Below, piece after piece: positions 1 to 11,219 of a stretch of 64,000 nucleotides of DNA. The notes beneath the pieces were generated by a model that saw only the letters and a list, made by a program, of their open reading frames with translations, was not told where the DNA came from and did no database searches. The stretch comes from Harmothoe impar. Lineage: Eukaryota; Annelida; Polychaeta; Phyllodocida; Polynoidae. A program made the translations under genes and the position numbers. The stretch is taken from assembly GCA_947462335.1 (NCBI GenBank), contig OX381710.1, positions 57,916,842-57,980,841 on the forward strand, given 5' to 3'. How positions within the stretch are numbered: position 1 is the first letter of the stretch; every line of letters begins with the position of its first letter.

Positions 1-62
1 TTCAGACTGTCTTTAGAAAAAAAATAGAGACATTCTGTTAACTTTGATCAAAGGGTAGCGAC

Positions 63-496
63 CCACCTTAAAAAAGAATATCAGCTTTGCGGACACCGCC
101 CGCACCAGTTAAGGAGGGCCGCATGGGTGCTTTTTATTTATTTTTTTCCATAAAAAATATAGCCAAAATACCGCATGCATGAAGAGGGTAACCTATGATA
201 TACAGAACTAGCCATAACTCAACCAATAATTAGTGTAGGAACTAGATTTAAAAAGCATTTTACTCCCTGTTCTATTCTGAATGTATTTCGATTATTGTCC
301 CCATAATCTATGATGGTTGTATAGAGGATTATGCATCAATTAATGTATCGAAGTTCTATCAAAACCTGAATAAAAATAAAAAGTGGCCGCCCTCATGGCA
401 TAAAATAGGAATATCAAATAAAATAAAAAAGCCTCCCTCCCGCACCCCTTTTTTACCCAAAGTATCCGCAAAGCTGATAATCATTTTTAAGCGGCC
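63..496. mobile_element. MITE copy A
   Basis: About 430 bp with inverted ends: TTAAAAAAGAATATCAGCTT on the left and AAGCTGATAATCATTTTTAA on the right, extending to about 30 bp. It is almost identical to the copy at 905-1336. No ORF of note. It lies in sequence downstream of exon 6 of the UCHL gene. Confidence 0.8.
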
Positions 497-664
497 TTAA
501 ATAGATGGCCTTTCGCCATGTTAAGCAGGACTGAAGATTGTGGTAGGTTTTCTGTAGGAAATTGACATAATTCAATGCAGAAATTGCAACAAAAAAGTAG
601 CAATTTCTGCAAAAACATGAGATGTGTCCTCTCTGATCCCTACAGCATGTGGTCAGGTACTTAC

Positions 665-712
665 GGCGGTCTGCCCCTCGTTGGCGCTCTCCTCATGGGC
701 TGCTCCCAGCGC
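665..712 (-). CDS. UCHL exon 6
   Basis: 48 bp, phase 0-0, coding [16 protein letters not shown], which matches the family AHEGQT segment just before the catalytic-His region. The acceptor is TTACAG and the donor GTAAGTA. The next exon lies beyond the window edge. Confidence 0.85.
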
Positions 713-3700
713 CTGTAACAAAGACAGCAAACCTCTACAACAGGCACACAAAGGGCACTTCTCATTATGTTTTAAATTATATGGAGCTATTTCGCCGACT
801 GCTCGTTGTGATTCTACTGTCTATTTACTCAGCTTTACTGGTAATCCTTTTCTGTGTGTATTAAATAACTTTTGCGTGGAAGTAAAACTGGAGTACCGTA
901 CTTAGGCCACTTAAAAAAGAATATCAGCTTTGCGGACACCGCCCGCACCAGTTAAGGAGGGCCGCATGGGTGCTTTTTATTTATTTTTTTCCATAAAAAA
1001 TATAGCCAAAATACCGCATGCATGAAGAGGGTAACCTATGATATACAGAACTAGCCATAACTCAACCAATAATTGGTGTAGGAACTAGATTTAAAAAGCA
1101 TTTTACTCCCTGTTCTATTCTGAATGTATTTCGATTATTGTCCCCATAATCTATGATTGTATAGAGGATTATGCATCAATTAATGTATCGAAGTTCTATC
1201 AAAACCTGAATAAAAATATAAAGTGGCCGCCCTCATGGCATAAAATAGGAATATCAAATAAAATAAAAAAGCCTCCCTCCCGCACCCCTTTTTTACCCAA
1301 AGTATCCGCAAAGCTGATAATCATTTTTAAGCGGCCACAAGTTTATCAAGCATCAAATTATATTATGGTGTAGTGCTAATCTAGGGTACGCCCGTTTTCT
1401 ATCAATGACAAAACCACCACAATGAACTGGAACGAGTTCATTCAAGAAACACAGGGGGAAAAACACATCAAACCAATGACTGTCAGCTGTGAGGGTCAGG
1501 TTGAGGGTAACTGACTCACACTGTAACAGTGGTATGGTAACCACTTACCTCGTCCGTCTCCATGTAGGCAGCCCGCTCAGCTGGGCTCATCTCCTTGGTG
1601 GCTTCATAAAACTTAGCGAAGTGGGCGTCACCTGAAGGTAGGGTAGAGTAGACTTAGAAGTTGAAGCATACCATCAAACCCAATTAAGGCACCAAGTCAA
1701 TGCTAATATTAGTCTTAGTCAATGCTAATATTAGACTGGTGAGTGTACTTTTACAACTGTTGCTGAAGGGCAGTGATGGTGATCAAATCTATGAGAATGA
1801 AGAGATAAGAATATTGCAGCGGTAATTCAGTTGAAGCATGTCCTTCTTATACGGCGGTTCAAACACTGGGCCCGGGTCAGAGGGGCTCCCTTGTTTTAAA
1901 CGTCTACCTGCTGCCAGTTTACTAGTGTCTGGCCGAGATCAGGACCTGCTGAAAGGAGTCCTTCTAGCAGGCAGAGCCATCTGACAGTAAGTCGTGACTG
2001 GACAGCTACGAGCCCTAACCCCACCACACGCTATACGTGAGGTATTGAGAGGTTACCTGAGATGTCGAGTTGCTGCCGGTTGTTGATGATGGCGTGGAGG
2101 AGCCCGATGGTGCCGCACGCGTTACCGATAGTCTGCTTCATGAAGTACAGGCTGTCCTCGGGGGACGTCTTGGTACCCAGCGGCTCCGACTCCGACTGGC
2201 AGCACAAACCAAACCATCAACCAAAGGTATCAACAAATGTCACTCATTGAATGGAATGTGGCATCTCTAGGGACTCATATTTTGTAGCAGTTACTTTGAT
2301 TGGGCACATCTTTCAGATATGTCAGATTTATATGAAAAGTGACTGTAAATCCTAAAGTATCAATCTTTATATAACGTATTCTAATTGTTAAGCTTCATAA
2401 ATAGATCGTGTTACTATTACACATGATTAATATCTATGGTTAATGATGAGTCATCTTTCATTTAGAGGACCTATATCGTATAAGGATCTTGTCATGAAAT
2501 AATTGTTAGAATATTGAATAAACAGTTTCATTAACGAAAAAAGGTCGGAGTCAGTTTCCTTTTAATCGATTTAGTAGTCTGGAAAGGCCAATTGTTTTTC
2601 ATGTTTATAATTCATGGAGTTTCAGTCCTACCGTGTTGACTACGTGAAGACCCACAGTGAAGGATGTGTTTGTATACAAGGGGGTTAGACAGTAGGAGCG
2701 CCACAATGTCAAAATGGTCCAAAATAGCAAATCATGACAGCAACGGACATGAATATAGGCAGAAAAACGTTCGTAAATTTGCGTTTTGATAGAATAATGG
2801 ATATTTAATCAGTCTGGTGCTAAATTTGAATTTGCCATTTTTCGTATTGAAGCACAATGTGTTTCAATGTCTAAAATCACGTTCAAAATAGACTCCATAG
2901 AAAGCACACAACATGAAAGCAGGCGAAACTGTAAGCAACCGGTCTGACGAATATAAGACACTGAAGACTTTCCCTTTAAATATACATGATCTGATATTTA
3001 CAGGGTGCTCACACTTTTGAGTCCCACCAAACCCTTATCTATTTCACCGGAGTAATTTAGGAACAGTTATTAAAATACTAACCAATAACTATAAGTATCA
3101 ATTAACATAGAGTGTTGTAGAGTTCCATGTCCCTTTTATTACCGGTACATATGCAAAATGCATGAATCCCCTTTAATCCAGTAACACTATAATGTCTTTC
3201 TCCCACCCGACCCTCGATTCCCGCTAGAGGGCAGACCAGGTGCGTGCAGGTGTTTACCTTTTCCGTGATGGGGTAGAGCAGCATGACCGCGGAGACCGGA
3301 CGCGGCACCATCATGAGCAGCTCGGGGTCTAGGCCGTAGATATCCGTGAACTGCCATTTGTCGGTGCTCATACCCAGGGCGGCCACATACTGCAGCCGAC
3401 AACAACACAGGGGTACAAGCCTCATGCAGCGCAAATCATACAGTGTATACCGTAGGTGCTGAAGCCACACAAACATCACAAATTGGTCTCTAGATTTCCT
3501 GTGCCGTTTTCTTTTTGAATTGTCAATAGATCACATCCAGTGGTTTTCTGTGAAAGTCCTGTTTTCTTACATCACCAAGCCTATTTTTTAAAGCTCAAAA
3601 TAGCACAGAACTCTTTTTGAAGCAGACATTTAAATTTAACTTTTTCCATGAAAGAGAAAGTAGGTAATTTTCGTCCGGCTTTTTTTCCTGGAGAAACATC

Positions 3701-6700
3701 CAAACACCAACTTTAAAATATTGCATGGCTTTTCACAAATAAAGAACAACATCGTCGGCAAACATATTGCTGAGTTAAAGCTTGTCAAAGCTAGCCTTTC
3801 TTCTGTAGTGTAACCATTGCTCCCCTTAGTACCGATACTGAAAAGCAATTCCCGATGAAATGTCCTCGGGTGGGAAATCCCGTGTCCAGGCTAGCTTTGA
3901 TTGACGCGTGATATTGGTTAGGCAGGGTGACGGACATTGAATGTAGAGACGGGTATTAGGTGTCAGAGCCCTCCAGAATTAGGACCCTCTGAATCAGGAC
4001 CCTCAGACGTTGAACCCGTGTAACAAGGCCCCTCTTTTCACCACATCATCATTGATGTTCAGCCCCAGACTGAGGCTGAAATCACTGATGGGCGCTGACA
4101 CGAGCAGCTACTGTAACGTGTAAGGCCTAAAACTTGTGTTCCTGTATCCCGACCGACCCTACACATTTTTTTAATTTTTGAAAATCTTTTTGACATTTTT
4201 GGCGATTTTACCACTAAAATCACTTTTTACCCCCCCCCCCCCCTTCCAAAAACAAATAATTTAAAAAATCGACCTATCGACCCTATTTGTTTTTGACTAT
4301 GTTTAATAGCGGAACACAAGCATTCTTTTTTTTAGGCCTAAGAGGATGATTGTTTCAGAAGCCCCATGTATTAAAATAGGCCCTTGTTCTGGGAGCCCCA
4401 GTATTGGCTCAAATGTGTCCCATGTAGAGAGGGCCCTATTCCCAGAGGGCAGGGAGGCCTGACCCGGGCCGTAGTCCGGTACTACCTGGGCGGCGGTAGG
4501 GATGAGCAGCATGAGTGCCAGCACGGGGCGCGGCACGGAGCGGAGACCGTCCTCACTCAGGTCATACACATCCACAAACTGGTGCTGCTCGGCCACACCC
4601 AGGTGTTGGATGTACTGAAGGTGGACGCAGCCAGGGACAATAAAGGGCAGCACCACACACACGTCAATCACAATGTAATACAATGTGATAAGACATTGAC
4701 ATGTATTGTATACTGTTTAGGTATTAAAGCATATGGAGATACTATACTAGATACAGGCCTGATGGTAAATAATGGGACTATCGGCACATGACGTGTGACT
4801 GAAGTCACAGTGGAGTGATCAATCATGACCTCAGTATTGATTATTGATACCAGATAATCTACATCTATTGTCCAAATAAGCCTACTGTATTCCGCCTAAT
4901 AGGCGCACATCCCCTAATAATCACACACCCCATTTCAGGGTTGATTCTAAATTGTAAAACCCCCAAAATATGTCACAAAATATGCCCAAATGGACTACTC
5001 TTAGAAATGTGTAAAATAATACTTGGTTAACTGCATAGTGTGCTTGTTTATATGCGAAAATCGGGACTGCAACAGCAAAAAAATCGGGGAAAATGGGTAT
5101 GAGAGTGTACGCTTAACAATGCAATTTTGCTTTGGTCGTTTCACTTTAAGAAATTGTTTAAGCATACCCGGTAGTGGGCGCTTACTACGTCAAATACGAT
5201 ATTATCCACTCTTGTGGTAGACTCATGGTTCTATTACCTACGTAGCATACTACAGGCTATAATAGCCTTATACAAACCAGCTAGATACATTTTTGACCAA
5301 TGGCAATGAGGGGACGGTAATCTGAGACATTTTCTCTACGGTACCGGTATAATCACGAGGGTTGACTTTTTTTTGCTCAAAAGTGTAGGAAATCCTACAA
5401 CTGTAGGAGGAATCACATCCCTGGGTATTACGTTGCATACTCGTAGTCGTACTACGAAGGAGTCCCCCATACCAAATTCCTCGGCCAGATGAATTACAGA
5501 ACATTCTCGGGAGCGAATCTCTGGTTTCTATGCAGAGCGCAAAGGGTCTAGTAACATAGGCAATGTATAAGGAAAAGTCTGTTATTTTTGTATTTTCTAT
5601 TCAAATGATATTGAAAAATAAAATAGATGTATCTCATTTCTGAAACACATTTTTCATATCTTTCAATATTTTGTATTGCATTTTGTTGTAGGTGAACTAG
5701 ATCTTCTCTGATAGTGATAAAAGGGCCAGGCTGTAATTTGTGTGACGTAGGTTCTGCTCTCAACAATTGGCTCAACTGCCTGCACTGTCAATTTTCGATT
5801 TTGAAAAATATCAATGTCCCTTGTCGAATTCGAGAATTGGGTTACCATATTCGACGTAATAAGCGCCCTCCCCCTAATAAGCGCCCCCCCTAGACTAGAA
5901 CAAAGGCTCAAATTTTACTGTAAATTTTAAAAGTACTGAAAAGTCATACAAAATAATTTTATAAGCGCCCAGGGTGCTTATCACGTCGAATACGGTAAGT
6001 CTTCTCCCTTATTACCAGCCCTCTTGTCACTTGTCGATAATGCCATTGTCTCTCGTCGATTTTAAGAAATAGGTCTTCTCCCTTCTCACAATGGGTTACA
6101 TGCCCTTGTTAATTTGTCGATTTGACCTGATTTGACCCATCTGGGGCCTAGTAGTAATATTGCTACATGCATTACCGGTAATGACGTGCTTTCTTGTCAT
6201 AAAAAATAAAAAGAGTATCATTAGTATGTATAATAATGGCTCTCCCCCCCCCCCTATATCCATGGCATAGCCAAAGGCCATATTCTTGGGAGCAGCACCT
6301 TGCTTAGTCACACAGTATGACACAGACCTTATCTCTAATGGGAGTGTTCATTTATTACCGGTAGTTAAAGGGGGGGGGCGTAAAGAATTATGCCCCTCTA
6401 GAGAATCTACAACAATTAAATTGGTAAAGAAAAATCCCCAACCCATCAGGTACAATCAAGGCTAAAAAAATACTTGTGTCCCGGTAACATAGCCCAAAAA
6501 AAATAGGGTCAGAAGGTCAATTTTAATTTTTAGCATTTTTTGGGGTCCAAGAAGTGATTTGTTAGCAGTAAATATCGACAAGAATGACATAATTTTTCTC
6601 CCAAATTAAAAAAAAAATGTCTAGAAAAAATTAGGGTCGGCCACATATGGCTGTGTCTCACGAACTTGGGCCAATGTTTTCGACTCTGACCGGGTGCAGC

Positions 6701-8581
6701 TCTGACCAGCCTGAATAAAATTAAAAACGGGTTAGGCAGATGATGATAAAAATGGGCAACTAATTACCAGTTTAAAGAGTTATAACATCCATTAACCTTT
6801 TCAGCCAAATTCTATGTACATCTGCCCTAAATAACCCGTTTTTATTCAGGCCGGTCAGAGCTGGCACCCGGTCAGAGCTGGCACCCGGTCAGAGACAAAA
6901 ACATTGGCCCAAGTTCGTGAGACACAGTCATATACGTAGCAGTAGGCCTACGGCATAGGCACGATAGGGTCGGTCGCGATACCGGAACACAACTTTTTTT
7001 AGGCCTCATGAGTCATGTACGGTAAAATTTATAATGTACCAGAAAAAATGGGGTTAAATCCTCATCAAACCCAGAAAAGTCTTGTTTTAAGGTTGATCGC
7101 TACTCATTGAATATGGACCACTGCGCAGGTCTCTGCGCATATAACTTATATGTATCAGATTAAGCTAATATTAACAAATTGGAAACTGGATTTTTGTCCG
7201 TTAACCCATTTTTTTTTAGGTTCTAAATATGAGATTTAGACCATTTTTTAACTTCAAAGGCCCAAAACTATAAAAATTTGCCTGGGACCATCCATCAAAA
7301 GTCCTCTAGAATGTTAGCTATTGATCTGAAGAAATTTTAGAAAAAATGAAAAAAAAGTTCATGGATTTTTTTAAGTGATATTTAGATATTGCTGAAGAAT
7401 TATGCATTAAATTTGAATAATCGTCGTAAAACCATCACGTTTTTTCATACAAAGGTACATTTTTGGACCATAATTTAATTTTTCCCATTAAAGGACATAA
7501 CCTAGGACTATTTAATTGGTTCACCAAGAAAAAAAATCATGAAAATTTTCCTTTTTTTTGTATTCTTTGGCAAAAATAGAGAAATCTGTAATAAAAAAAG
7601 GAGATCGGGACCCCCCATTTCTTTTTCATTTTCCATTTCTAAATTATATAAGCTAAGGGAGTGCTCATTTTTTAACAACAGGGGGGTGGTGGATTTGGGG
7701 GGGGGTAAAAAATTTGGACCCCTCTTTGGGGGGGGTCAACAAAATTCAACCTGTTTTGAGGGAAAAAGCCAGCGCGTTACTATGCTACAAAGGGGCGCGA
7801 ACGCGCGCGATTTTCGGCCTGCCAGGGGGGGGGGGGGGAGTAAAAAATTTCGACCCCTCTTTCGGGGGGGGGGGGTGAAAAAATTTTGCACGCTCCGCGC
7901 GAACTCTCACCGCCCCCCCTGTTGTTAAAAAATGAGCACTCCCTAAGCTACCTTTGAGGGGAAAAACAGGACATTTCCTAGCGACCAACCTTAAATAGGA
8001 TAGGCTACCTGTGCCATGCAAAAAATGCTATGCAAAACATGAAAGTTGTACTCTACCGGTAGACTATTCCCAAAAACAAAAGCCTTGAACTTGAAGTTGA
8101 AAAGGCTTGAGGCCTTGAGTTAGAAACACGTCCAAAAACAAATCGCACCCCCACCAAAACCCCATCCCCGCAGTTTAAAATTTGATCTTATTCATCCCGA
8201 CTCCCTTCAATCTCCATCTAACATAATCCTATGCTGTACTGTCAATTGTACCTCATACACTGGTCCTTAGATGCTGTTTTATGATAATTAAGAAGAGACG
8301 GTTCGAGACACACCGAATCATCATCATATCATGACTCAGATGTCTCAGCCAGACGTCTCCAGTGAGAGGCAGAAAAACGCCGGCCGGCGTTACACCACCA
8401 ACTGTCACCCACCTTGTTGATGACCTGCAAGACAAAAACAACATATTAAAACACATGCCCGGATAGATATGTCATTCACACACAAAATGCGACCAGATTT
8501 GACAAGAATAGGATGCTAAATACCACGGAATTTGCTTACGTCTGGGTTGGATTCGAGCGGGAGCCATCGTATTCCTGCCAT
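665..8581 (-). CDS. Ubiquitin C-terminal hydrolase, UCHL1/UCHL3 family (spliced gene, 3' end outside window)
   Basis: Cysteine protease that removes small adducts from the C-terminus of ubiquitin (peptidase family C12). Reading the minus strand through consensus GT-AG sites gives exons 8540-8581, 8413-8424, 4486-4614 and/or 3258-3389, 2057-2195, 1549-1631 and 665-712; all junctions keep frame. The predicted protein starts [14 protein letters not shown], continues VINK, then a VPRPV-containing block, then [15 protein letters not shown]. That last block holds the oxyanion Gln and nucleophile Cys of the family, followed by a crossover-loop-type stretch with [10 protein letters not shown] and an [10 protein letters not shown] block. 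The catalytic His and Asp exons must lie left of position 665 and are not in this window, where 63-496 is a MITE. Which of UCHL1 or UCHL3 is the closer relative cannot be settled here. Two homologous versions of the third exon are the main oddity. Confidence 0.93.
905..1336. mobile_element. MITE copy B
   Basis: Second copy of the element at 63-496, same orientation, differing by a few bases (for example a short GGTT indel near 1156). Outer ends read GGCCACTTAAAA and TTTTAAGCGGCC. It lies in the intron between UCHL exons 5 and 6. Confidence 0.8.
1549..1631 (-). CDS. UCHL exon 5
   Basis: 83 bp; its first two bases complete the Gly codon split from exon 4, then 27 codons follow ([20 protein letters not shown] and AYMETDE). 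The acceptor is TTCAG and the donor GTAAGT. The MSP-ER motif is characteristic of the family. Confidence 0.9.
2057..2195 (-). CDS. UCHL exon 4, catalytic cysteine
   Basis: 139 bp, begins phase 0 and ends phase 1 (donor GTAACC). A short polar linker ([16 protein letters not shown]) leads into [20 protein letters not shown]. The Gln and Cys expected for the oxyanion hole and nucleophile are both present. The linker is a few residues shorter than in vertebrate UCHL3. Confidence 0.92.
2196..3257. other. UCHL intron, nothing else recognised
   Basis: AT-rich unique-looking sequence between exons 4 and 3B. No further exon, repeat or RNA gene could be supported. The exon 3B to exon 4 junction is already in frame, so no missing exon is required. 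Confidence 0.5.
3258..3389 (-). CDS. UCHL exon 3B
   Basis: 44 codons, phase 0 at both ends, acceptor CTGCAG and donor GTAAAC. The peptide includes [33 protein letters not shown], very close to the family consensus. It can join microexon 2 upstream and exon 4 downstream in frame without exon 3A. Confidence 0.92.
4132..4320. mobile_element. MITE with CTTGTGTTCC ends
   Basis: Begins CTTGTGTTCC and ends GGAACACAAG; the interior has ACCGACCCTA on the left and GACCCTA repeated on the right, plus a poly-C run. A related element occurs at 6472-6993. Confidence 0.55.
4486..4614 (-). CDS. UCHL alternative exon 3A
   Basis: 43 codons, phase 0 at both ends, acceptor CTTCAG and donor GTAGTA. The peptide starts YIQHLGV, contains [10 protein letters not shown] and [14 protein letters not shown] and ends PTAAQ. 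It aligns along its length with exon 3B and with the family segment before the catalytic-Cys region. It is more diverged than 3B; the ITEK ending is lost. It is either one of two mutually exclusive exons or a remnant of a tandem gene duplication. Confidence 0.85.
5848..5999. mobile_element. Short foldback MITE
   Basis: Inverted ends CCATATTCGACGTAATAAGC and GCTTATCACGTCGAATACGG flank about 100 bp of AT-rich sequence. A degenerate relative starts near 4887. No coding capacity. Confidence 0.65.
6472..6993. mobile_element. MITE interrupted by a nested MITE
   Basis: Left end CTTGTGTCCCGGTA and right end TACCGGAACACAA resemble the element at 4132-4320; inner TAGGGTC motifs also match it. The element at 6648-6930 sits inside it. 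Confidence 0.5.
6648..6930. mobile_element. TA-flanked MITE, nested
   Basis: Inverted ends TGGCTGTGTCTCACGAACTT and AAGTTCGTGAGACACAGTCA run on through TGGGCCAATGTTTT for about 35 bp, with TA on both sides. A CACCCGGTCAGAGCTGG unit is tandemly repeated near the right end. TA duplication suggests a Tc1/mariner-type or similar mobiliser. Confidence 0.75.
7656..7944. mobile_element. G-run-rich MITE with 6-bp target duplication
   Basis: Inverted ends AGGGAGTGCTCATTTTTTAA and TTAAAAAATGAGCACTCCCT continue through CAACAGGGGGG, about 31 bp and perfect. The flanks AAGCTA (7650-7655) and AAGCTA (7945-7950) are a perfect duplication. The interior holds several runs of eight or more G. No transposase. 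Confidence 0.85.
8413..8424 (-). CDS. UCHL 12-nt microexon (VINK)
   Basis: A pyrimidine-rich acceptor (TTGTTTTGTCTTGCAG) precedes 12 nt coding VINK, followed by the donor GTGGGT. In the family, NPEV-N-K/Q sits exactly between the NP motif of exon 1 and the aromatic residue that opens the next exon, so the peptide fits in position and phase (0-0). Confidence 0.85.
8540..8581 (-). CDS. UCHL exon 1, coding part
   Basis: Codes for [14 protein letters not shown], the typical UCHL N-terminus (W-PLE-NP). The ATG (8581-8579) has A at -3 and G at +4, a good Kozak context. The donor is GTAAGCA, phase 0. The start codon sits inside a CAAGATGGC sequence, a YY1-type motif common at starts of housekeeping genes. 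Confidence 0.92.
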
Positions 8582-8750
8582 CTTGGATGTTGGAGTGACC
8601 CCTGGGAAGTACTTCCGGGTTACCAGAGATGGAGGCCATCTGGCGGGAAATAGCGGAACTAAACCACAAGGTGGACGCACCCGCTACGCTACTACCGCCA
8701 CAGACTAGTATCCCGTAAGGTACTCTATGCAATGCCCGGACTCTATGCTA
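8582..8750 (-). promoter_or_regulatory. Putative UCHL promoter and 5' UTR
   Basis: The region directly upstream of the minus-strand start codon has no TATA box. It holds a CCCGGAAGT ETS-type site (complement of 8610-8618), the YY1-like start-codon motif and CTCF-like GCCAGATGG and CCACAAGGTGG matches at about 8632-8676. This combination fits a TATA-less housekeeping promoter. Transcription start is not mapped. Confidence 0.5.
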
Positions 8751-9323
8751 CCGCCTAGACTCTAGGAAAGTATATAGGAAATTCCCCGAAGTCAGTCGGT
8801 ACATCCTTACTGAAAGACAAACTCCGCACAGAATACCAGATGAGTTCTGGGTGGTGAAAATAGTTAGGGGATTTTTCTAAAATTCTGTTAAAATAAAAAT
8901 CACAGGTGCCCCTATATAAATTCTAAATCATATGACATGCAATAAAACATGGTTCTTGGAGGTAAAGGCCTTTGTTTTGGGGTCTTTCTGAGTTAGGTCT
9001 GAAATGAATTTATTCACTGCAGAACTGGCCGGTCATGGAGGTTTGTAGACATTTGGGAGTAGCATTACAGGTTTTCGTGAACAAAGTCTCCTTATAGTTA
9101 TACTTTAAAGTTTAATAGATTAGGCCTATGTATGAAGGTTCATTGTAGTGACATATGATCCCGCATATGATAGACTTTTCCTTCAATACCTCCTTATAAT
9201 ACCATTTATTGCATGTCATGCTATATAGTGGGGGAGTAATTCCCTGTCTGAGACCTCTAGGGTGTTGACACGGGGGTGTTTACCCCTAAATTGAAATAAT
9301 AGGCCCCCTATGTCTACAGACTA
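8751..9323. other. Intergenic, nothing recognised
   Basis: AT-rich sequence between the UCHL promoter and the start of the tandem array. No ORF, repeat or RNA gene can be supported. Confidence 0.5.
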
Positions 9324-9535
9324 CCCCTTAGTCTACGGGTAGATTGAGCTTCCTGTGGCGAAATTGAAGCAGGGAAGTTGTTCAAAGCCATCCACTGCCA
9401 CCATGCCCTGCCCTCTGGCGGGGGATTGAGCAACTGACCAGCCCTCTAGACTTGTGCTCTGGTCAGACCGAAAAGGCTCTGTACATGTATACTGAAACAG
9501 CCCAGGACCATGGATGAAATGTGAATCCATAAATT
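9324..9535. repeat. Left edge of 1309-bp array, first monomer part 1
   Basis: From 9341 the sequence matches the monomer from AGATTGAGCTTCCTGTGG onward. Just before it, TACCCCTTAG and GGGTA match the end of a preceding monomer with a deletion between them, so the array edge is degenerate. A hAT-like insertion splits this first monomer. Confidence 0.85.
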
Positions 9536-11219
9536 CAGGGCTGGGCAACTGTCGCAATGTCGCAAGAAATGTGCGACAAGGGCCTTAGAAAATGCGACAG
9601 TGACATTAGGGATATTCTGGGCTTTCCAAAACTGAAAGAATTTTGCATATATTCCAATTAGAACCAAAGAAAGGAATATTTCAATAGCATGCCTTTCAAA
9701 GTCTTCTAGTACTAGTTCTAGAGCAATATGCTACATGGAACACACCAATTTTAGGTAGAACTTCTAAATTTTCCTTGCACAGTAGGCCCTATGTTCTGAC
9801 AACCGCCAGAACACACCATTTTAAAGTTGGTATCCCAATTGGGGTGACTAGAATTGACCCCTCTCAATAATTACATGAAAGTCTTTAATGTACACTTTTC
9901 TTCTGAAATGGGTGTTTGATTCTGGTTACAAAGAGTCTTAAAGGCTTTAAGGAAAGTGTGTAATAACATCTACATCTACAGCTTTCATGGAGAAAACTCA
10001 AGCATTGGCAAACCATCTGAGATATGCTGCCACCTGTAGAGATGTCAATGTACTAATGTGTTCATGAATGGAGTTGAGCTACTGGGTCTGCAATGGGAAT
10101 ATTTTGTAAACACTATACACAGCTGCCACCTTGTGGTTTAGAAGAGAGGCATCCTAATTGCTTTATTTTTGACTGCTCAGTGAAAATTCATTTTTGCTAC
10201 TGTGTGGGGAATTTTGTATGTAAATAGTTCTCATATAGCTTTAATACTTTCACATATGTCTTACAACATCAGCATGCTTATCCCCATGCTGGAAGTGGAA
10301 ATTTGTCACCGCAATAGTTGGGATACCAACTTTAACAAAAGAAAATCTAAATTCTTGGAGTAATATACATGTACCCCCAACTGCCCATAATATATCAATT
10401 CTAAAGGTAGCATTTTAAAATCTTCCTGATGCAGCATACTTTCCGAGCCATCAGGGTAAAATTTGTAAATTTCCAAGAGCCCCCAAATCTAGAGGATACA
10501 CCAAGCTAGACCTACATTAGATTTCTTTCTTTTTTTCAAGCAATATGTCTCCGAATGTCTCCAAGTATACCAATCTAGAGATAGAATTCTCCTGTAGCTT
10601 TATGCCCCCAAAACTGTACAGAACACACCAATCTAAAAGCAGAATTATGGAAATTTCCTGGAGAAATAATTATGTCAGAAGACACCAATTTTTAAAAAGA
10701 ATTCTTGGTGCAATATGCTCCCAAACAACCCCGTACAACTCTTAAGGTAGAATTTCTTTTTTTTTTCTTATGTATGTTCCCAGAACCATCAGAATAGATC
10801 AAGTTTAAAGGTAGAATTTCAAAATTCTCCTAGAGCAAAGTGTCTCTCAACCCTCAGTCTAAAATTATGAATCCAAAATTTCTTGAACCAATATGTCCCC
10901 AAGCTTTACAAAGCACACAAATTGAGAGGTAGATTTTCTAAAATTTTCAAGACCAAAATACCTGTTAACCCTCAGAATGCACCAATTTACAAGTAATTGT
11001 TCTAAAAATGAATTTCCAGGAGCAATATGTAGGGGAGGGGGTCATCCTCCAAGTTAATCTCTGTCTAAATCGATCATCTGATTTTGGGTAGTCCTAGAAG
11101 CAGGCAGGAGAAGACTCTTAGTAGTAGGCACGGTTAATGTTTCCCCCCCCCCCTCCCGATATACTTTGCTCCATGGACTTCTAAGTTTGCTCCAGCATAT
11201 CACGAAATGCCCAGCCCTG
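9536..11219. mobile_element. Non-autonomous hAT-like element
   Basis: 1684 bp with inverted ends CAGGGCTGGGCA and TGCCCAGCCCTG, typical of hAT elements. Flanks share ATAAA (9529-9533 and 11220-11224); the uninterrupted monomer has one such site. The expected 8-bp duplication is not perfect. There is no transposase ORF. From about 10360 to 11030 the interior is a degenerate tandem repeat of roughly 75 bp built on agcaatatgtcccc, cac-caat and aggtagaatttc motifs. Confidence 0.8.

Noticed and set aside
3480..4470. Remaining exons of a second, tandem UCHL gene between exons 3A and 3B
   Set aside because: Scanning the minus strand showed no catalytic-Cys block or other family segment; a MITE occupies 4132-4320.
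7539..7928. 129-codon frame across the G-rich MITE
   Set aside because: Low-complexity translation of G-runs crossing a mobile-element boundary.
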